The notes beneath the pieces were generated by a model that saw only the letters and a program-made list of their open reading frames with translations, was not told the origin of the DNA and ran no database searches. 64,000 bases of DNA. Source: Phytophthora hibernalis. Lineage: Eukaryota > Oomycota > Peronosporomycetes > Peronosporales > Peronosporaceae. Shown piece by piece: positions 21,424 through 33,227 of the stretch. The stretch spans positions 186,001-250,000 of the forward strand of contig JAAKBF010000235.1 in assembly GCA_012656075.1 (NCBI GenBank). The letters run 5' to 3'. Position 1 is the first letter of the stretch, and each line of letters starts with the position of its first letter. Both the position numbers and the translations under genes were made by a program.

Positions 21424-22713
21424 GCCAAGCTTATTCGAGCATTTGTAAATGCTATGACACTAAGTTTGAGCGTAGCGCACAATCAGTTGACCACATGTAG
21501 ATCGCACAATCATTGCATCTTGATAAAAATAAAGCGAAGTACGTATTCATGTTGATTGTCAAGTTTGAAGAAATTCTCGTTTTGTTGTATAAATGAACGT
21601 ATACATTTTAAGATGAGTCGCCGATAACTGTTATCCAAATTCTTCGTTCAACACTACATGTACAGGCTTCTCAAAACCAGTCGTTTAAAGACAGCAGTCA
21701 ATCTTGACAATAAATTTTAAAATCGTATTACAGTTTAGAAGGCTGCAGTAAACCTTTTTCTATAAGTCGGTCATGTCAAGAGTTATTTGTAGGTCGTCTG
21801 GAAAACATACACTTCGAAGTAATCAAAAGCATCACCTTCAATCCGACGATTAAAAAGCGGAAAGAAACGTTGGTAAAATACAAACTGTGGTTTCCTTAGT
21901 AAGGAATCCTTTCTCCTCATAGGAAGTTATTTTGTCTTGCGTGGCCGGGATAGTTTCAAGTAACATATTTTCGTAATAATAAGAAGAAAGCGAACGTTCA
22001 CCAGCATAAAACCTGGACAAAGCGGCTATTAATAATGGTAGGTGATCTTGCAGAAGCAATGTCCGCATTTCCCCAATTACACACACCTAATTACAGGTCC
22101 ATTGTTTTTCATGTTACATTGAAACCACCTTCAAAGTAAGAAATATTTCAAATTTCTACGCACTCATTCGACTTCAGCACGCAAAACCTAGGGTGATATA
22201 TTGATCGTCGTACTGTATTATATGTACTTCGAAGTATAAGCAAAGAGCGTCTGCAACGATGTTGGCTGCAAAATGTTAGTTCGGTAGGGAAATACTTCGT
22301 TGTAATGATATGTAGGTTGTGTCGGGGAGATCTACATTGAAGATGATGCACTATAAGTCCTTCCGGTATGTTGACGCATAGGCGACATCAAGCAGAAGGA
22401 ATATCTTGACGTCGAGATGTTGGTAGACATTTGAGCAACGAGACAGAGTTGGGGTCATCTCGCTCGACTGTAAATACGTTCGGAATCCATGATGTCGTTG
22501 CGAATTCCAATCAATTCATTTCTTGATTTCCCGGAACACACTTTGTCCTTGCTAGATTTTGGTAACTACCGCATGTCGATCAACACGAATTTGTAAGTGT
22601 CATTATAAGCGGTTTAGCTGTTCAAACGAGATGAGGGCTGCGCTACATTACCTTAGCGGTGCCCGTCGGCTCAGTGAGCTTGTTAAAAGGGATAATACTC
22701 GCAAAGCAGAGCC
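21424..22713. other. AT-rich intergenic stretch
   Basis: No convincing ORF, RNA gene or repeat was seen. It separates the divergent ends of the secreted-protein gene promoter and the transporter gene's 3' end. Confidence 0.6.
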
Positions 22714-24249
22714 TTAGATCGAGCCGTACCCGTCGGATTTCGCTTGGTCGTTCACAAGGAGAATTTCAGCTTCGTCCGCTGTGCTGCTGGAAGAACTCTC
22801 CATATTGCGCTTTCTTCTATCACCTGATCCACTGCAGTGCGTCATGAACATGACCGTGCATAGTCCAACAAGCGCTGCCACCGAAGGCAAGATGCAGTAC
22901 ACTTGGCGCAGAAATTCTCCGTCCTGGTCCGGCAGGTCCTGCAGCTTCTGGCGCTCATTCTGGATAAAGAGGATGGCGATGCCGTTCGAGATCTTGTCCG
23001 TGAAGCTCATGGCTCCGTACACGAAAGCGCCGCTTTCGACATTGTTTCCAACAAGGTCTCCAGTCAAACACACCGAGGTGACCATGATGATGGAGTTGCC
23101 CATACCCAAAATGACCGAGTACGGGTAGACCCAATTGGCCGTTTCCGGAGTAAGGAAGAACGACAGCACAAGAGCAAGCACAATCAATGCTGCTCCGAGC
23201 GCAAAAGACCCCGTTCGGCCCAGACTCTCGTTCAAGTATCGCAGGAAAACGTGGCCAGGAACCCGGAGAGATACACGAGCAGCGGCACAATTGCAATGGA
23301 CGTAGCCGACATGTCGAGTGTCACAATGAGGTAAAATGAAATAAAGACCTGGGTCACGTTCACCACGAGTCTCGTACACATGTAGACAAGTCCAACTTCG
23401 TAGAACATACCAATACCGAACCACGAACTCCACGTCATGTGCTCCGACACGGGACCCACGACTTCCACATCTGGAATCGCCATTTCTCCATCACACGGAA
23501 AAGCTCCAGGTCCTCTTTCGCCCAGATCCGCCACCACGGGACTCTGCAATAAAACATCTTCTGCCTTTTTCTCTTCCTTGTCCACTGATACCTTTTCCGG
23601 TGTTCCAGTCAAGAACACCACGGTACAAATTCCACCCACCAGCAACGAAGTGTACGCCAGAAGCGTGAATTTCTTAGCGTCCGGCACTCCTAATGGCGAA
23701 ACTTCGCGTAAAAGCACCAAAAGACGCAAAAGACCAACACGTTGGATAAGATCGTGAAGGCGTAGCGAGTGCTGTTCAACACGCAGCGGATGTTGTCGTC
23801 ATGCGACAGTTCCGGCACCATCGCCATATGCGACACTTGGACCGCAGCCCATCCCATGTTGAAGATGCTGGCGGCGGCACTGTAGTACACCAGTAGTACC
23901 ATGCGACTGGGGGCGGGCGAGAACCAGCGAGGCGCACACGCTCCAAAGACGAAGAAGAAGCACAAAACGACGAGCAGCGAGCCAATGAGCAGCCACGTCT
24001 TGCGGCGTCCCAGACCCAACATTGGTAGGCCTGAGCTCTTGTCGGATAAGACCCCCACTAAGGGCGTGGCCAACCCGTCGGCGATTTGACCACAGAACAT
24101 GACGACAGCCGAGTCCACGGGCGACATTTGCACGGCGTGACGCAGGAACACGAGCAGGTAGGAGAACCACGTGGACGCGCACATATCGTTGAGCACATGG
24201 CCCACGCCATAGCTCAGAAGCGCAGTGGAGTCCACTTGATGGGCTCCAT
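22714..24249 (-). pseudogene. MFSD12-like major facilitator transporter, frame-broken
   Basis: Reading on the minus strand, LSYGVGHVLNDMCASTWFSY, then CGQIADGLATPLVGVLSD and a GLGRRKTW loop are characteristic of the MFSD12/GPH-like MFS family (organelle-membrane transporters; MFSD12 is linked to cysteine import in animals). Later blocks include TRLVVNVTQVFISFYL, LVYLSGF, VTSVCLTGDLVG and SGAFVYGAMSFTDKISNG. About 12 hydrophobic segments are present over about 500 residues, the family length. The natural ATG is at 24249 (MEPIKWTPLR), but the frame must change near 24222, again near 23725 and again near 23245. There are no other defects, so this may be a young pseudogene or a gene hit by single-base assembly errors. 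The protein ends with a serine-rich acidic tail. Confidence 0.8.
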
Positions 24250-26440
24250 TCGAGTGCGGAACGGAAGGAGAAATGCGGAATGAGCCAAGCGGTTCCGGTG
24301 ATGGAAGCGCGCAACGACGGGGCTATTGATAGAAAACGGAGCTCTGCTTTGTGATGCTTTTTGATGACGAGCCACGGGCGGTGGGATGAGAGGTGATAGG
24401 TGCCTTAGAAGAAGTTGTAGTATGTGGATAATGGGGAGGTTGACATTGGTTGTGATATACGATAGACCTGGTAAATTGAATGAATGAAAAACAAGAGATG
24501 AAGGAATAGTTGACAGAGGGTTTGTCGGCCAGTGAGAGTCAGAGGAATTGGTTCACAATTTCTTGTGGTTTCGTTGTGGGGCATCCTAACACGGTGCTGG
24601 GATGCAACGCTGCGATCATGTGTCTGGGTACACCTCGGGCATGTAGCAATCACCCAAGTCGAGTTATACCGTTGCAACGGCGGAACCGGCCCAACGGTTG
24701 GTCTCCACGCATATGGCTACATCTGAAGCAGCTGAAGTTGAAGTGGGCTCACGGTGGCAGGTGTGATCAAGATGATATTACTACATGTACCGGTACGTAG
24801 TTTAAGTACATGTAGTTTAACCGTTGGGCGATATTACAGATATTTTGAACAGTGCCACTCATGGAAGTTCATACGTGTTCGAAGTATTTTAATACAGTAC
24901 TAACACGCATTGCCTGTAACAGCCCCCTTTTCACCCCTTCCATACAGTTATCCAGTGTAAATCTAGACATATCTCAAATCATATAGGATCCGAAGTTATC
25001 GAAGTCGACCAAATTCTTATCATCCAGAACCGTTAAGAAGCGCTAATTTCGCATGAATATTCTACAGCTAACGACGACTCTATTTGCTGTACAGCATTCC
25101 TTCCACTGCAGATAAGTCGTCTGATAACTGAATGCCAAGATCTTGGTCGGTCGTACTGTATTGCCAACAGTTGAATGATTTGCAGTAGATTTTCACTGGG
25201 AGGCTGGAATAATTTAAACAAGTCTTCTAACTTATTCTATTTCAGAGTGTTATACCAACATATCCCTCATGACCAGGGTTTCCAAAATATATGGCAATAT
25301 CATGAATTGCCCTATTTTACCATACAATAATGTATTTCTAGATGTCAGCGAACCCGCTCAATAACTTATTTCAATGGTGCCGGCGGGTGACTTGAGTCAT
25401 AATACTTTAGTACTTTAAGTTTAGAACTGTATAGTACTTCAAAAAACAAATGCATTACGTATTTCAGGACTCTGATGTTTGCAATAATGTATTTGTTATT
25501 CGTTTGAGCGCCTCACAATTATTTTTTCATCGACTGCCTCCCACATTATTGCAATAGTATTTAGGAAACCCTGCTCATGACATCCCTTCCCGCGATTTTT
25601 CAAATTTGAGCAACTTGGCAAGATTGCTGAGTCATTGGCTGAAAAGTTCGCAAAAAGACCTTTTCAACGATACCCCGTGGTTAAATTGAATGCTATTGGT
25701 CGATCCAACCGGATTTAGCAAAATTTCCGACCGACCGACGGACCAAAAGGGCGGGTTGTGCGTGTTCGTATTAAAATACGAATTAATTGAAGAAATGTAA
25801 TATTGCGGGTTTGTAAATGAATGCGTAGGGGTACGCAGCACCCTTTCTAAACAGATATAACGAATCCTAACAATTAAAGGGGTATTGTTTGATCGTGCGT
25901 CCAAAGTCCCCAAACTTTGCGATTTGTACAAGTTGCAAGCGGCGAAATGTGTATGATATTCGTGATCGGTGGCCTTAATTGTTCTCATCCCAACCCAGCG
26001 GAAATTTGTCGCTCATCGGCTCACTACAGAACGCAGCTCAGTATTTGTGCCCGCCATCGCTACGGTCGTCCTGGTTCTCTGGCGAGCACTGCTCGCCCGC
26101 GAGCAGCAATCTCTGGACTGTAAACGTCGTGAATTTGTTGCCATTAGAGGGATGTAGCATTACAGTCGCCACCGTAACAACGAAATTCACGACGCAAACG
26201 CCTGAGCAGCTAGTTAGTAGTATACACACAATTTCGTTAGGGTCATGTGCGAGGAAAGAAGCGACTGAAAGTGAATTGTTGTTAGATCTCGTCTGGGCGT
26301 GTTGCAAACATATTAGGTATTAATACAGTAGTCCTTTTGACGGCCGCAACGCACCCAAACTCTGAAGTTCTTGAATTGGTGGTCGAGATTGTCCTCTTTT
26401 TTGGAGGCCTGAAAAAGGGAAGGTGTCAAGGTTGTTGCGC
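24250..26440. other. AT-rich intergenic stretch, no gene seen
   Basis: About 2.2 kb with only short chance ORFs. No recognisable transposon ends, RNA genes or protein motifs were found on either strand. Confidence 0.6.
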
Positions 26441-26790
26441 TTAATATTTTACGTTACCATGAAGATTCACGCTGGATCCAAGATGACGTCCTAGTTCAGG
26501 TAGCCGTACGCCGGTTCGAGCAGGATGAGGCCGTCGAAGGTGCCCGGTACTGGCAGTGCTGCACCTCCGTGTTGCGCATAGCGAAAGCTCCCATCGAATG
26601 GCTCTGTTGATCTCATCATGGTTGACTAACACTAGAATCTTGAGTGCGTCCAGCTCGCTTTGCATTTATTTCGCCAGCTAAGTTTCGCTTGCGCTCTTTG
26701 CGAATCGTGTACGGAGTTGTTACCCGCTTCACCTTCGTTTTCTTCGATCGGGCCTTGTTGCACCATTTCAGTCTTGTGAGAGTGAATTAA
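26441..26790 (-). pseudogene. N-terminal fragment of a second bZIP-like family member
   Basis: On the minus strand KRVTTPYTIRKERKRNLAGEI parallels the basic region KRKTPYRVRREQKADLKTQV of the neighbouring gene. After a frame change it continues with SELDALKILVLV, a coiled-coil-like stretch. The rest of the protein is not readable. It lies just downstream of the fuller member on the same strand, suggesting a tandem duplication that decayed. Confidence 0.5.
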
Positions 26791-26936
26791 AAGTGAGAAG
26801 AAGCTGCTATTAGTTCGTAAACCTTCCTGCTTTTCACTAATCGTCGTAATAAAAACACAAAGGTTATTGCCGAGATACATCGTCATCGGCTGCTGATCGC
26901 GACGACGATGGCTGCTTTGGCTCGTGAATGCCAGTC

Positions 26937-28173
26937 TTACCCAAGTCGTTCCTGAATGCACTTCTTCATGGAATCGCCAAAAGAAACTGTACTTTCCTGT
27001 ATCTCTCGCAGTGCATCAGCCGAAAGATTCATCTTGCCGCGTCGGATTTTAGTGTACGTCCACCGCGTGGCCACCACCACAAGCTCTCTCTCGTTTGAGT
27101 TTTCGTTGGGCTTGTTATGACCTTTCTTGTCAGAGCTTTGCGGCGATGGAATCGGCTGCATGAAGGAGCGGATCATGAACACGGTCGTCGTGTCTCTCCG
27201 CACTCGCTCTTCTGGCTTGTAGGGGTACAACTCGTCCGAATCGACAAAGTCCGCTACTATCAGTCCGCAGTTTCCTCGTCCCTGTTTCCTTCGACGAATT
27301 CGGTGAACATGACCGAGTTCGACTCCACCATTGTCCCCAGCGAGGTTGATGTCACCAGTCGCAACTGCGAGATATCTCTGGTCGGAATCGTTGTTTTCGC
27401 GGATGGTGATGCTGCCAAAGAGTTCCGAAATGACAATCTCAACGTTATGCGCGACGTCAATGAAAGCATCAAAGAAATCTCTAGCACTGGCGCCGTGCAC
27501 CGTCCAATTCTCGAAGACCACGAGACAGTAATCTTCTCCTGGACTGTTGTTCCGCTCTTCTTGACAGTAGGAAGATCTTGGGTCGAGTCCTTGGCTTCGT
27601 GTAGTTATAAACGCTTGGCCTCTTTCAACTTTTGGGTTTTCAGAGTTACCAGTGTTTTATGACGCTCTGTCAGGTTGGTGCCAAGCCGAATAATAGTGTG
27701 CGCTGGATGCAGCGTATTAATGTTCCGTTGCTGCGAAAGCGACAAGTACCGCGTTAGAATTACCTAAACATCATAAAAGCAGCTACGAACTCTTTTACCA
27801 AGTGGCTAGCCAGCATCGCCTGCATCTTTGCGAGTTCGACGTGTTGTTCCTGAATAAACTCTTGCAACAACGAATTACCCGCAACTGTGTGTTCATTGGA
27901 CTTGGCCGCTACTCCCTGCTCCACCAGCACCTGGTACTTGAGTTCGTCGAGTTGTTTCTGCAGTTTCTCCACTTGGGTCTTGAGGTCTGCCTTCTGCTCT
28001 CTACGGACACGGTACGGGGTCTTGCGCTTTTTCTCTGCTGTTGGTTCCGCTTGTGCGATGCGCTTCCGACTCACATCTCGAGACTCGGACTGATCCTGCC
28101 GACCTCCAGTGGCGTCTTCAAACTGTTCCAAAACGTGAACACTGGTTTTCCTAGAATCGGGCAGGGAGGTCAT
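26937..28173 (-). pseudogene. Oomycete bZIP-like repeat-family protein, one frameshift
   Basis: The start is at 28173 (MTSLPDSRKTS). A basic region and coiled coil follow (KRKTPYRVRREQKADLKTQV, then KLQKQLDELKYQV), a bZIP-like arrangement. A candidate 56-bp intron with GT...CAG ends (27731-27786) joins the frame in phase to QRNINTLHPAHTII. A single-base deletion near 27611 shifts the frame, after which 194 residues remain open (FENWTVHGASARDFFDAFID, GLIVADFVDSDELYPYKPEE, VVVATRWTYTKI), ending at 26937. I recognise this as a large oomycete family of bZIP-like nuclear proteins sometimes annotated as M96-type; the name is from memory. DNA binding is inferred. The single break could be an assembly error. 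Confidence 0.6.
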
Positions 28174-28399
28174 GATAGTATGTGGCGACGCTGATGGGCT
28201 CGGTCGTGAGCACCTAGGAATCGGACTTTCGCACCGTAAAAATAAATTCGAGCACTCAAGCCAAATCACCGCAAAATATAAACTACAACTTCAGCTATAA
28301 ATTGCCTGCTGGCCCAAACCAAAATTAGACATAATGTTTGGTTTCACTATGGGGTTTAAAGCACGCGCACAGTGATGCTTTCGCATGTTCTAAAAGTAA

Positions 28400-28735
28400 A
28401 AAGAAGGTGTGTTCGCGCACACCACACGCGGCCACTTGCCCATAGTTTTAAACGAAGTGGGTACACCGAAAGATGCAAGTCGCCGGAATCGACAAATGTA
28501 GAAAGGTGTGTAAACAGTAGCGTAAGCTCGAATCTCTTCGAGGCTCGTCGCGCGCGAGGTCTCTCAGCTCACAATGAGAACGGCTCAATTTTGGTTATTT
28601 CTGCTACATCGATCCGTGGGTGTATTCTTAAAACTACCGGTTATTTTCTTGGCTGTCGCATGTTTAACGTGTAAACTGTCTTACCGCAAGCGAAACATCT
28701 CACTCACTACTCACTCCAGGTATGTTAGTCGTACC
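28400..28735 (+). mobile_element. Older LTR-like sequence, left half (split by LTR element)
   Basis: This segment and 33538-33690 together form one copy of a sequence also present at about 33770-34000 (and inverted at 43980-44400), with a related piece inverted at 54770-54930. Shared stretches include AACATCTCA.TCAC.ACTCA upstream and GCTTTTTATTTGTTT with CACTTGTGAAACCTT downstream. It is non-coding and looks like a solo LTR family. The younger LTR element inserted into it at GTACC. Confidence 0.55.
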
Positions 28736-29030
28736 TGTGACGGGGTCACACAGCACCTTGCCTTGAGGAAGCGCAAGAGAGCAAAGGCTCTCATTGAACG
28801 ATAAGTTCACAGTTCCCGGCCTAAGGGAACTGTCTGCGGGTTAGATAGCAAGATAAAGACTGAATATATTTTATAGCTGAGTTAAGCTTGTAGCATACAA
28901 ACTCTAAGTCATCTATAGTAAAAGCTAAAGAGCGTCCATGGTTGGCTCACACCCAACCGGTACCATGTACCATGGACTCTAAAGAGTGACATCCGTCACT
29001 CTTGGGTACACGTCGGTGTACCCCGTTACA
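28736..29030 (-). repeat. 3' LTR (left copy)
   Basis: This 295-bp LTR has TG/CA ends. It differs from the right copy by a 9-10 base deletion (the right copy carries an extra TATGTAACT-type insert at about 33496) and a few substitutions, so the insertion is fairly recent. Confidence 0.87.
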
Positions 29031-29042
29031 TCCTCCCCACTT
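29031..29042 (-). promoter_or_regulatory. Polypurine tract
   Basis: The minus strand reads GTGGGGAGGA immediately before the TGTAACGGGG start of the 3' LTR, as expected for plus-strand priming. This confirms the minus-strand orientation. Confidence 0.7.
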
Positions 29043-29829
29043 AACTGAGAATCACACCTGACTCTCCAATCAGAAGTGAGAGAATTTGAACACCCAAAGG
29101 GGTAATTCTAGGGCGCAGCCAAAGCACGACTGGCCCGCCCTCTCGTCGGTCACACAGTGACTCGTGTCCACGGCGGACACTGCGAGCTGCATCCTTGCAC
29201 TCGCGACGACGTTGGCCGCAATGCCGGCGGGCATAGTTGGCCTTGGCTTAGGCGATAGCAAGCGCCTAGTGCTTCGGCACCGGATGTAATAGCATCCAAA
29301 CGTGCGGTGCCCTCCTCGACCACCTGCAGTTCACGACGGAGGACGCGTGGGCCCTCCTGACACTTCGTGTGTGTTGTTCCTCCCGCGCGGGGCTACAACT
29401 TCAAGGCTATCGCATAGCCCAAGAGTGGAGTGAGCTCGCAGCTCATCTCCTGGCATAATAGCAGTCCGGTATGGGTCACGCTAGCCACGGCCCACCCCGA
29501 GTGGACCCTCGGAACCGTACACGGACTCAGGTCATGAATGGACCATAGCATAGAAGCACCAGGCTTCAGGTTGTCATTTGACGACCGCTATTAGCAGCCT
29601 AGAGCTTGCCGGGTGGAGACGCAAGCTCTTCCCGCGTCTTGGGTATCAAACCAAAGACGCGTCGGTGTCGGGCATCGACACCAACGTACCCAACGGTACT
29701 TCTAGCATTGTGGCGGGTTACCTGGTGGACCCACCACTGTCAACACGGCATCGGCGACTGCTTCGCGCATCGCCCAGACCAGGACATGGTCAGAGTGCGT
29801 GCATGCCTTCACGACACTTGGTCATTTAG

Positions 29830-29995
29830 ATGCCCAAGACCGCGTACAGGTCCATGGCCACGTGGGTTTACAGATTCATGACCACGATGGCGTACGGGTT
29901 CCATGTCGATGTACGGGTCCATGACCATGTTGACGTACGCCACGTCGGCGTACAGGTCCACACCCACGACGGCGCACAGGGTCGCGACCTGTACA
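29830..29995. repeat. Imperfect tandem GTACRGGTCCATGACCAC repeats
   Basis: Variants of GTACAGGTCCATGGCCAC recur about six times at 21-33 base intervals inside the LTR element (near 29845, 29868, 29892, 29914, 29950 and 29990). The unit is close to self-complementary (GGTCC/ATGACC). All frames stay open, giving misleading ORFs. Confidence 0.55.
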
Positions 29996-30239
29996 CCAGA
30001 GGTACGGCGTGTACGGCAAGTACCGCGGCCACCGCGAGCGCCACAAGCGTAAACCTCAGCACTCAATTGCAGTCGGTGCTAGCCGTACGTGCATGTGCAA
30101 TAGTTTTACTCATACAGTTGTTGGTCACACCAACAACGCCTTCCGTGAGGAAGCTAGTCTCAACAGAGACTCGGGAGGAAAGGTATTTCCGAGCTTCTTC
30201 CCTCTTACGACCAAAGCCGTGTCCGGTCGACCTTGTCGA

Positions 30240-30645
30240 CCGCGGCTGACATGCAGCCAGACCGTTAGCAGTTTGAGTCTGCGCGACTCGATGTGGAACG
30301 ATGTTGCTCACGTCAGGTAAGGTCTTAATGGCCTCACTTCTTCCGAGTTGTTACGACTCGTGCGGAACAAAGTTACCCGCCTTGATGTGTGATGTTACCC
30401 ACACAGGAAGCGCAATATGCGGCTTCCTCTTCAGTTTAGGTGGCTGGCATGCTGCCAGAGCGCGAGAAGTTTGAGTCTGCGCGACTTGACGTGGAACGAT
30501 GTTAACCACGTCAGGTGAGATCGTCCCGACCTCACCTCTCCGAGCTGCAATGGCTCTATGCGGAACTATGTTACCCGCCTTGTTGTGTGGAGCAATGTTA
30601 CCCACACAGGAAGCGCAACCGGCGACTTCCTCTTCAGTTTAGGTC
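30240..30645. repeat. Two tandem copies of a roughly 201-bp unit
   Basis: GTTTGAGTCTGCGCGACT recurs at about 30270 and 30471, and CACACAGGAAGCGCAA at about 30403 and 30604, both 201 bases apart. Each unit carries several of the GTGG...TTACCCAC hairpin motifs described separately. Confidence 0.7.
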
Positions 30646-31435
30646 TGAGCGACCGTGTGTCCAGTGGCACAGTACGTGCCGATCCAGTAGGAGGTGGGAC
30701 GTTGTGTTCGTCGACACCACGGTGACGTACGGCCTCACCGCAAGGTACGCCATCGAGCAGTCCATGCTTGAGGAGAATTGTTCCGAGTCGTTCGTAGCGA
30801 CTCCGGTCTGATACAAGACCAGACCGGACATGTGCCGACGACGGCGTCGACGACGGTCATCCGGACGTGGAACTTGGTTACCCACGTCCAGAGGCGTATT
30901 GATGGAGGCTTCAAGAGTCCTGTTTGACTCCGTGTGGTACTTGGTTACCCACACTAGAGGTTGCATAACGCACCTCTGCCTTGGCCACGTTCTTGGCCTT
31001 ATTGACCTCACGTGGACTTAATCCACCATTGCGGTTGAACTTATCAACAAGACGTCAATCGAATCCCGTACGGCGCGACGACTGACAGCGATGTGTGCTA
31101 CTGGTGTTGCAAGCACACATGCTGGGTATAGAGCCCTGTCGATCTGCATAGCATCGAGATGCAGGAGATCCGACATCTCCGGCGGGGCCTCCAACTGGAC
31201 AGACCCGGACGTGACCTTGCGGTCAGTCATGCCGTCGAAGATGTGATAGCATTCTTCTTGGCGGCGGCGCCGAAGGAGTCGTCGTTGACTCCGAGCTTCT
31301 TCCTGGGGCTTCAGTCCTGACATCGTGTCGGGACACTTGGCGTGGTCATGTGTTACCCACAGCCGTAACTTGTCTTGGTACAACGCCTGGAGCCTGTACC
31401 GGCCCGTGTGGAACTATGTTACCCACACTAGAGGT
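30290..31435. repeat. Array of palindromic GTGTGGAAC.ATGTTACCCACAC motifs
   Basis: About ten copies of an imperfect palindrome, GTGTGGAAC followed by two to four bases and GTTACCCACAC, are spread through the interior. They lie near 30292, 30362, 30388, 30489, 30558, 30586, 30866, 30931, 31341 and 31406. In several, both half-sites change together (CGTGG with CCACG, TGCGG with CCCGC), keeping the stem pairable. Confidence 0.7.
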
Positions 31436-31824
31436 GTCGCTAGCAACCTCGGCGCTGGCGCTCGCCACGGTCTCGACTTCTCCGGTCTCACGTGGGCGTA
31501 CGCCCTCTTGTAGACGGACTTCGTCCTTACGGACTCCGTCGATGCCCGTACGGCGCAATCGACTTGGTGCGCTGGAGGATGCTGGCATTGCATCTTCCCT
31601 CGCGGGTCTGGAGACATCCAAGACCCTTGGGCTTGTTGCAGGTTCGTTAGCAACAGAGACCTCCGTGGTATTTCACCGGCGTCCATGGGAGCCTCAGTTC
31701 TGGACAGAGGTGGGAACATTACTCACTAATGCTCTGTCAGAGCCCGGAGGCCGGCTAGCCCCTACGAGCCTACCACGCCAAATGGCTCGGGGTGCGTGCG
31801 CTCGTGTCGCAGCAAACCCAAGTC

Positions 31825-31910
31825 GACATCGTACGTGTTTGCAAACACGTACGGTTCAAGGTGCGTGCGTCCGTGGCACCGCGTACCCATCGTACGTGTT
31901 CGCAACCACG
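31825..31910. repeat. Palindromes centred on CGTACGTG
   Basis: A perfect 24-base palindrome lies at about 31830-31853 (half-site CGTACGTGTTTG), with a second imperfect copy about 60 bases on (half-site CGTACGTGTTCG). Both lie between gag and the hairpin array. Confidence 0.65.
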
Positions 31911-32285
31911 TACGGCTCAATGTTGTACAGGTATTCGAGCCTGTGACAACCAGGTCTATACAGACCAATGCCATTGCCCTCACACAGAGTGTTGGCAATA
32001 CCCCGGCGGCGTACAACATCATTTGACGCCCCAGGTATCGGAACATCCAAGGAATAATCACATCCCCTTACACTCGCGTGTACTATCAGCAATCAAGCGT
32101 TGCTCTTCGCCAACTCGAGAGACAAAGTCCCTCACCCGCAAAGCCTTCGCGGTGCGCGCCGCCCGCGCACCCGTCACGAGACTCGGGTCTTCCCCACCAC
32201 TACTGGTGGCCGGGGTATCCTTGGACAGACGGCCGCGACTTGATCCAGCGACCGCTAGGCCCTTGAGCTTTCGGGAATGGTTTCT

Positions 32286-33143
32286 TTACCACTGACACAC
32301 TCGTTGGTAGTGTCCCAGTCCGCCGCATGTATAGCAGCGGACCGAACTCATCTCAGCAGAGCTCAAGTCCATGGGCTCTGGCTCGTTGTCCACGACGACA
32401 ACTGGTGCAGCCACCGAAGTGCCAGCCTGCTTATGGCTGTACTCTTCTTGGAGGGCGAGCTTAATCGCCTCCTCCATGGTGGATGCGTGCTCACGGAAAA
32501 GCTGCGTGTGCGCAGGACCGACCTTCAAGCCGTCCATGAAGACTGTCGTCTTGACGTCTTCAGCCAAGGGTTTCCAACCAGAGACGACGCCAACGTGCGC
32601 ATCTCTTGTACGTACTCGTACCGCTCACGTTTACCTTGCTTGCAAGCGAGAAACCGTGAACGTTGTCGGAAGGCATCATTTGCCGGGAGAAAAGCAGCGC
32701 GAAGCTGCTCGCACAGCTGTGCCCAGGATGCGAAGCATCCAGGAGACGTCGTCTCCAGCGTGTACGCCCAGGTTTTGGCTCGTTCGCCAACGCGAACGCA
32801 ACGCGAAGTTCCTGATCCGAGATGAGACCAGCCCGCATGGCGATCTCAACCTCTCGGATCCAGAGGTGAAGGTTTTCACCTTCCTTCCCTTCAAACGGAG
32901 GCACGGTCAGCCTCAAAAGCTTCAGCAGGACCGGCTTCGGCTTGGCCATAGAGGCCTGCAGGTTTCCTGCACATGCGCGACGAGCTCACGCTCGTACGCG
33001 TTGAACGCAGCCACGCGTTCTTCTTGCTCGGCTGGCGTTGCCGATACCAAGCCTCGGAGGACATCTCTTCCGAAGATGCCTCCAATCTTCCGAACAGACT
33101 CGAACTGCGAGTCGTTCAAGTGAGGAAACTCACTGCGGTCCAT
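32286..33143 (-). pseudogene. Gag protein with CCHC zinc knuckle
   Basis: On the minus strand the N-terminal part starts MDRSEFPHLNDSQFES and continues, after a frame change at about 32945, with the retrotransposon gag core (LTVPPFEGKEGENLHLWIRE and VEIAMRAGLISDQEL). A second frame break lies near 32780 and a third near 32570, after which STMEEAIKLALQEEYSHKQA leads to the nucleocapsid knuckle CYTCGGLGHYQRVC. Gag would package element RNA, with or without a partner element supplying the polymerase. As written the protein is in four pieces. The gag core resembles Ty3/gypsy-type gag. Confidence 0.72.
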
Positions 33144-33213
33144 CGTGACTCACTCCTTGAGATCACAGAGGATCAGGTAGTTCAATCTACACGCGTAGGC
33201 GCGAGATTGACTA

Positions 33214-33225
33214 CAAGTGCTACCA
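33214..33225 (-). promoter_or_regulatory. Candidate primer-binding site
   Basis: Two bases inside the 5' LTR the minus strand reads TGGTAGCACTTG, starting with the TGG that pairs with a tRNA CCA end. The tRNA was not identified. Confidence 0.4.
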
Positions 33226-33227
33226 AG

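Noticed and set aside
22781..23334. Plus-strand ORFs over the transporter.
   Set aside because: Antisense shadows; the minus strand encodes recognisable MFS segments.
29840..31440. CRISPR-like array.
   Set aside because: The repeats are palindromic and irregularly spaced inside a eukaryotic LTR element with related, not unique, spacers.
29800..32100. Many 60-200 codon ORFs on both strands inside the LTR element.
   Set aside because: They follow GC-rich tandem and palindromic repeats, overlap on both strands and show no conserved domain; one minus-strand stretch near 31150-31220 (PPEMSDLLHLDAMQ) faintly resembles a gypsy pol linker but is too short to call.
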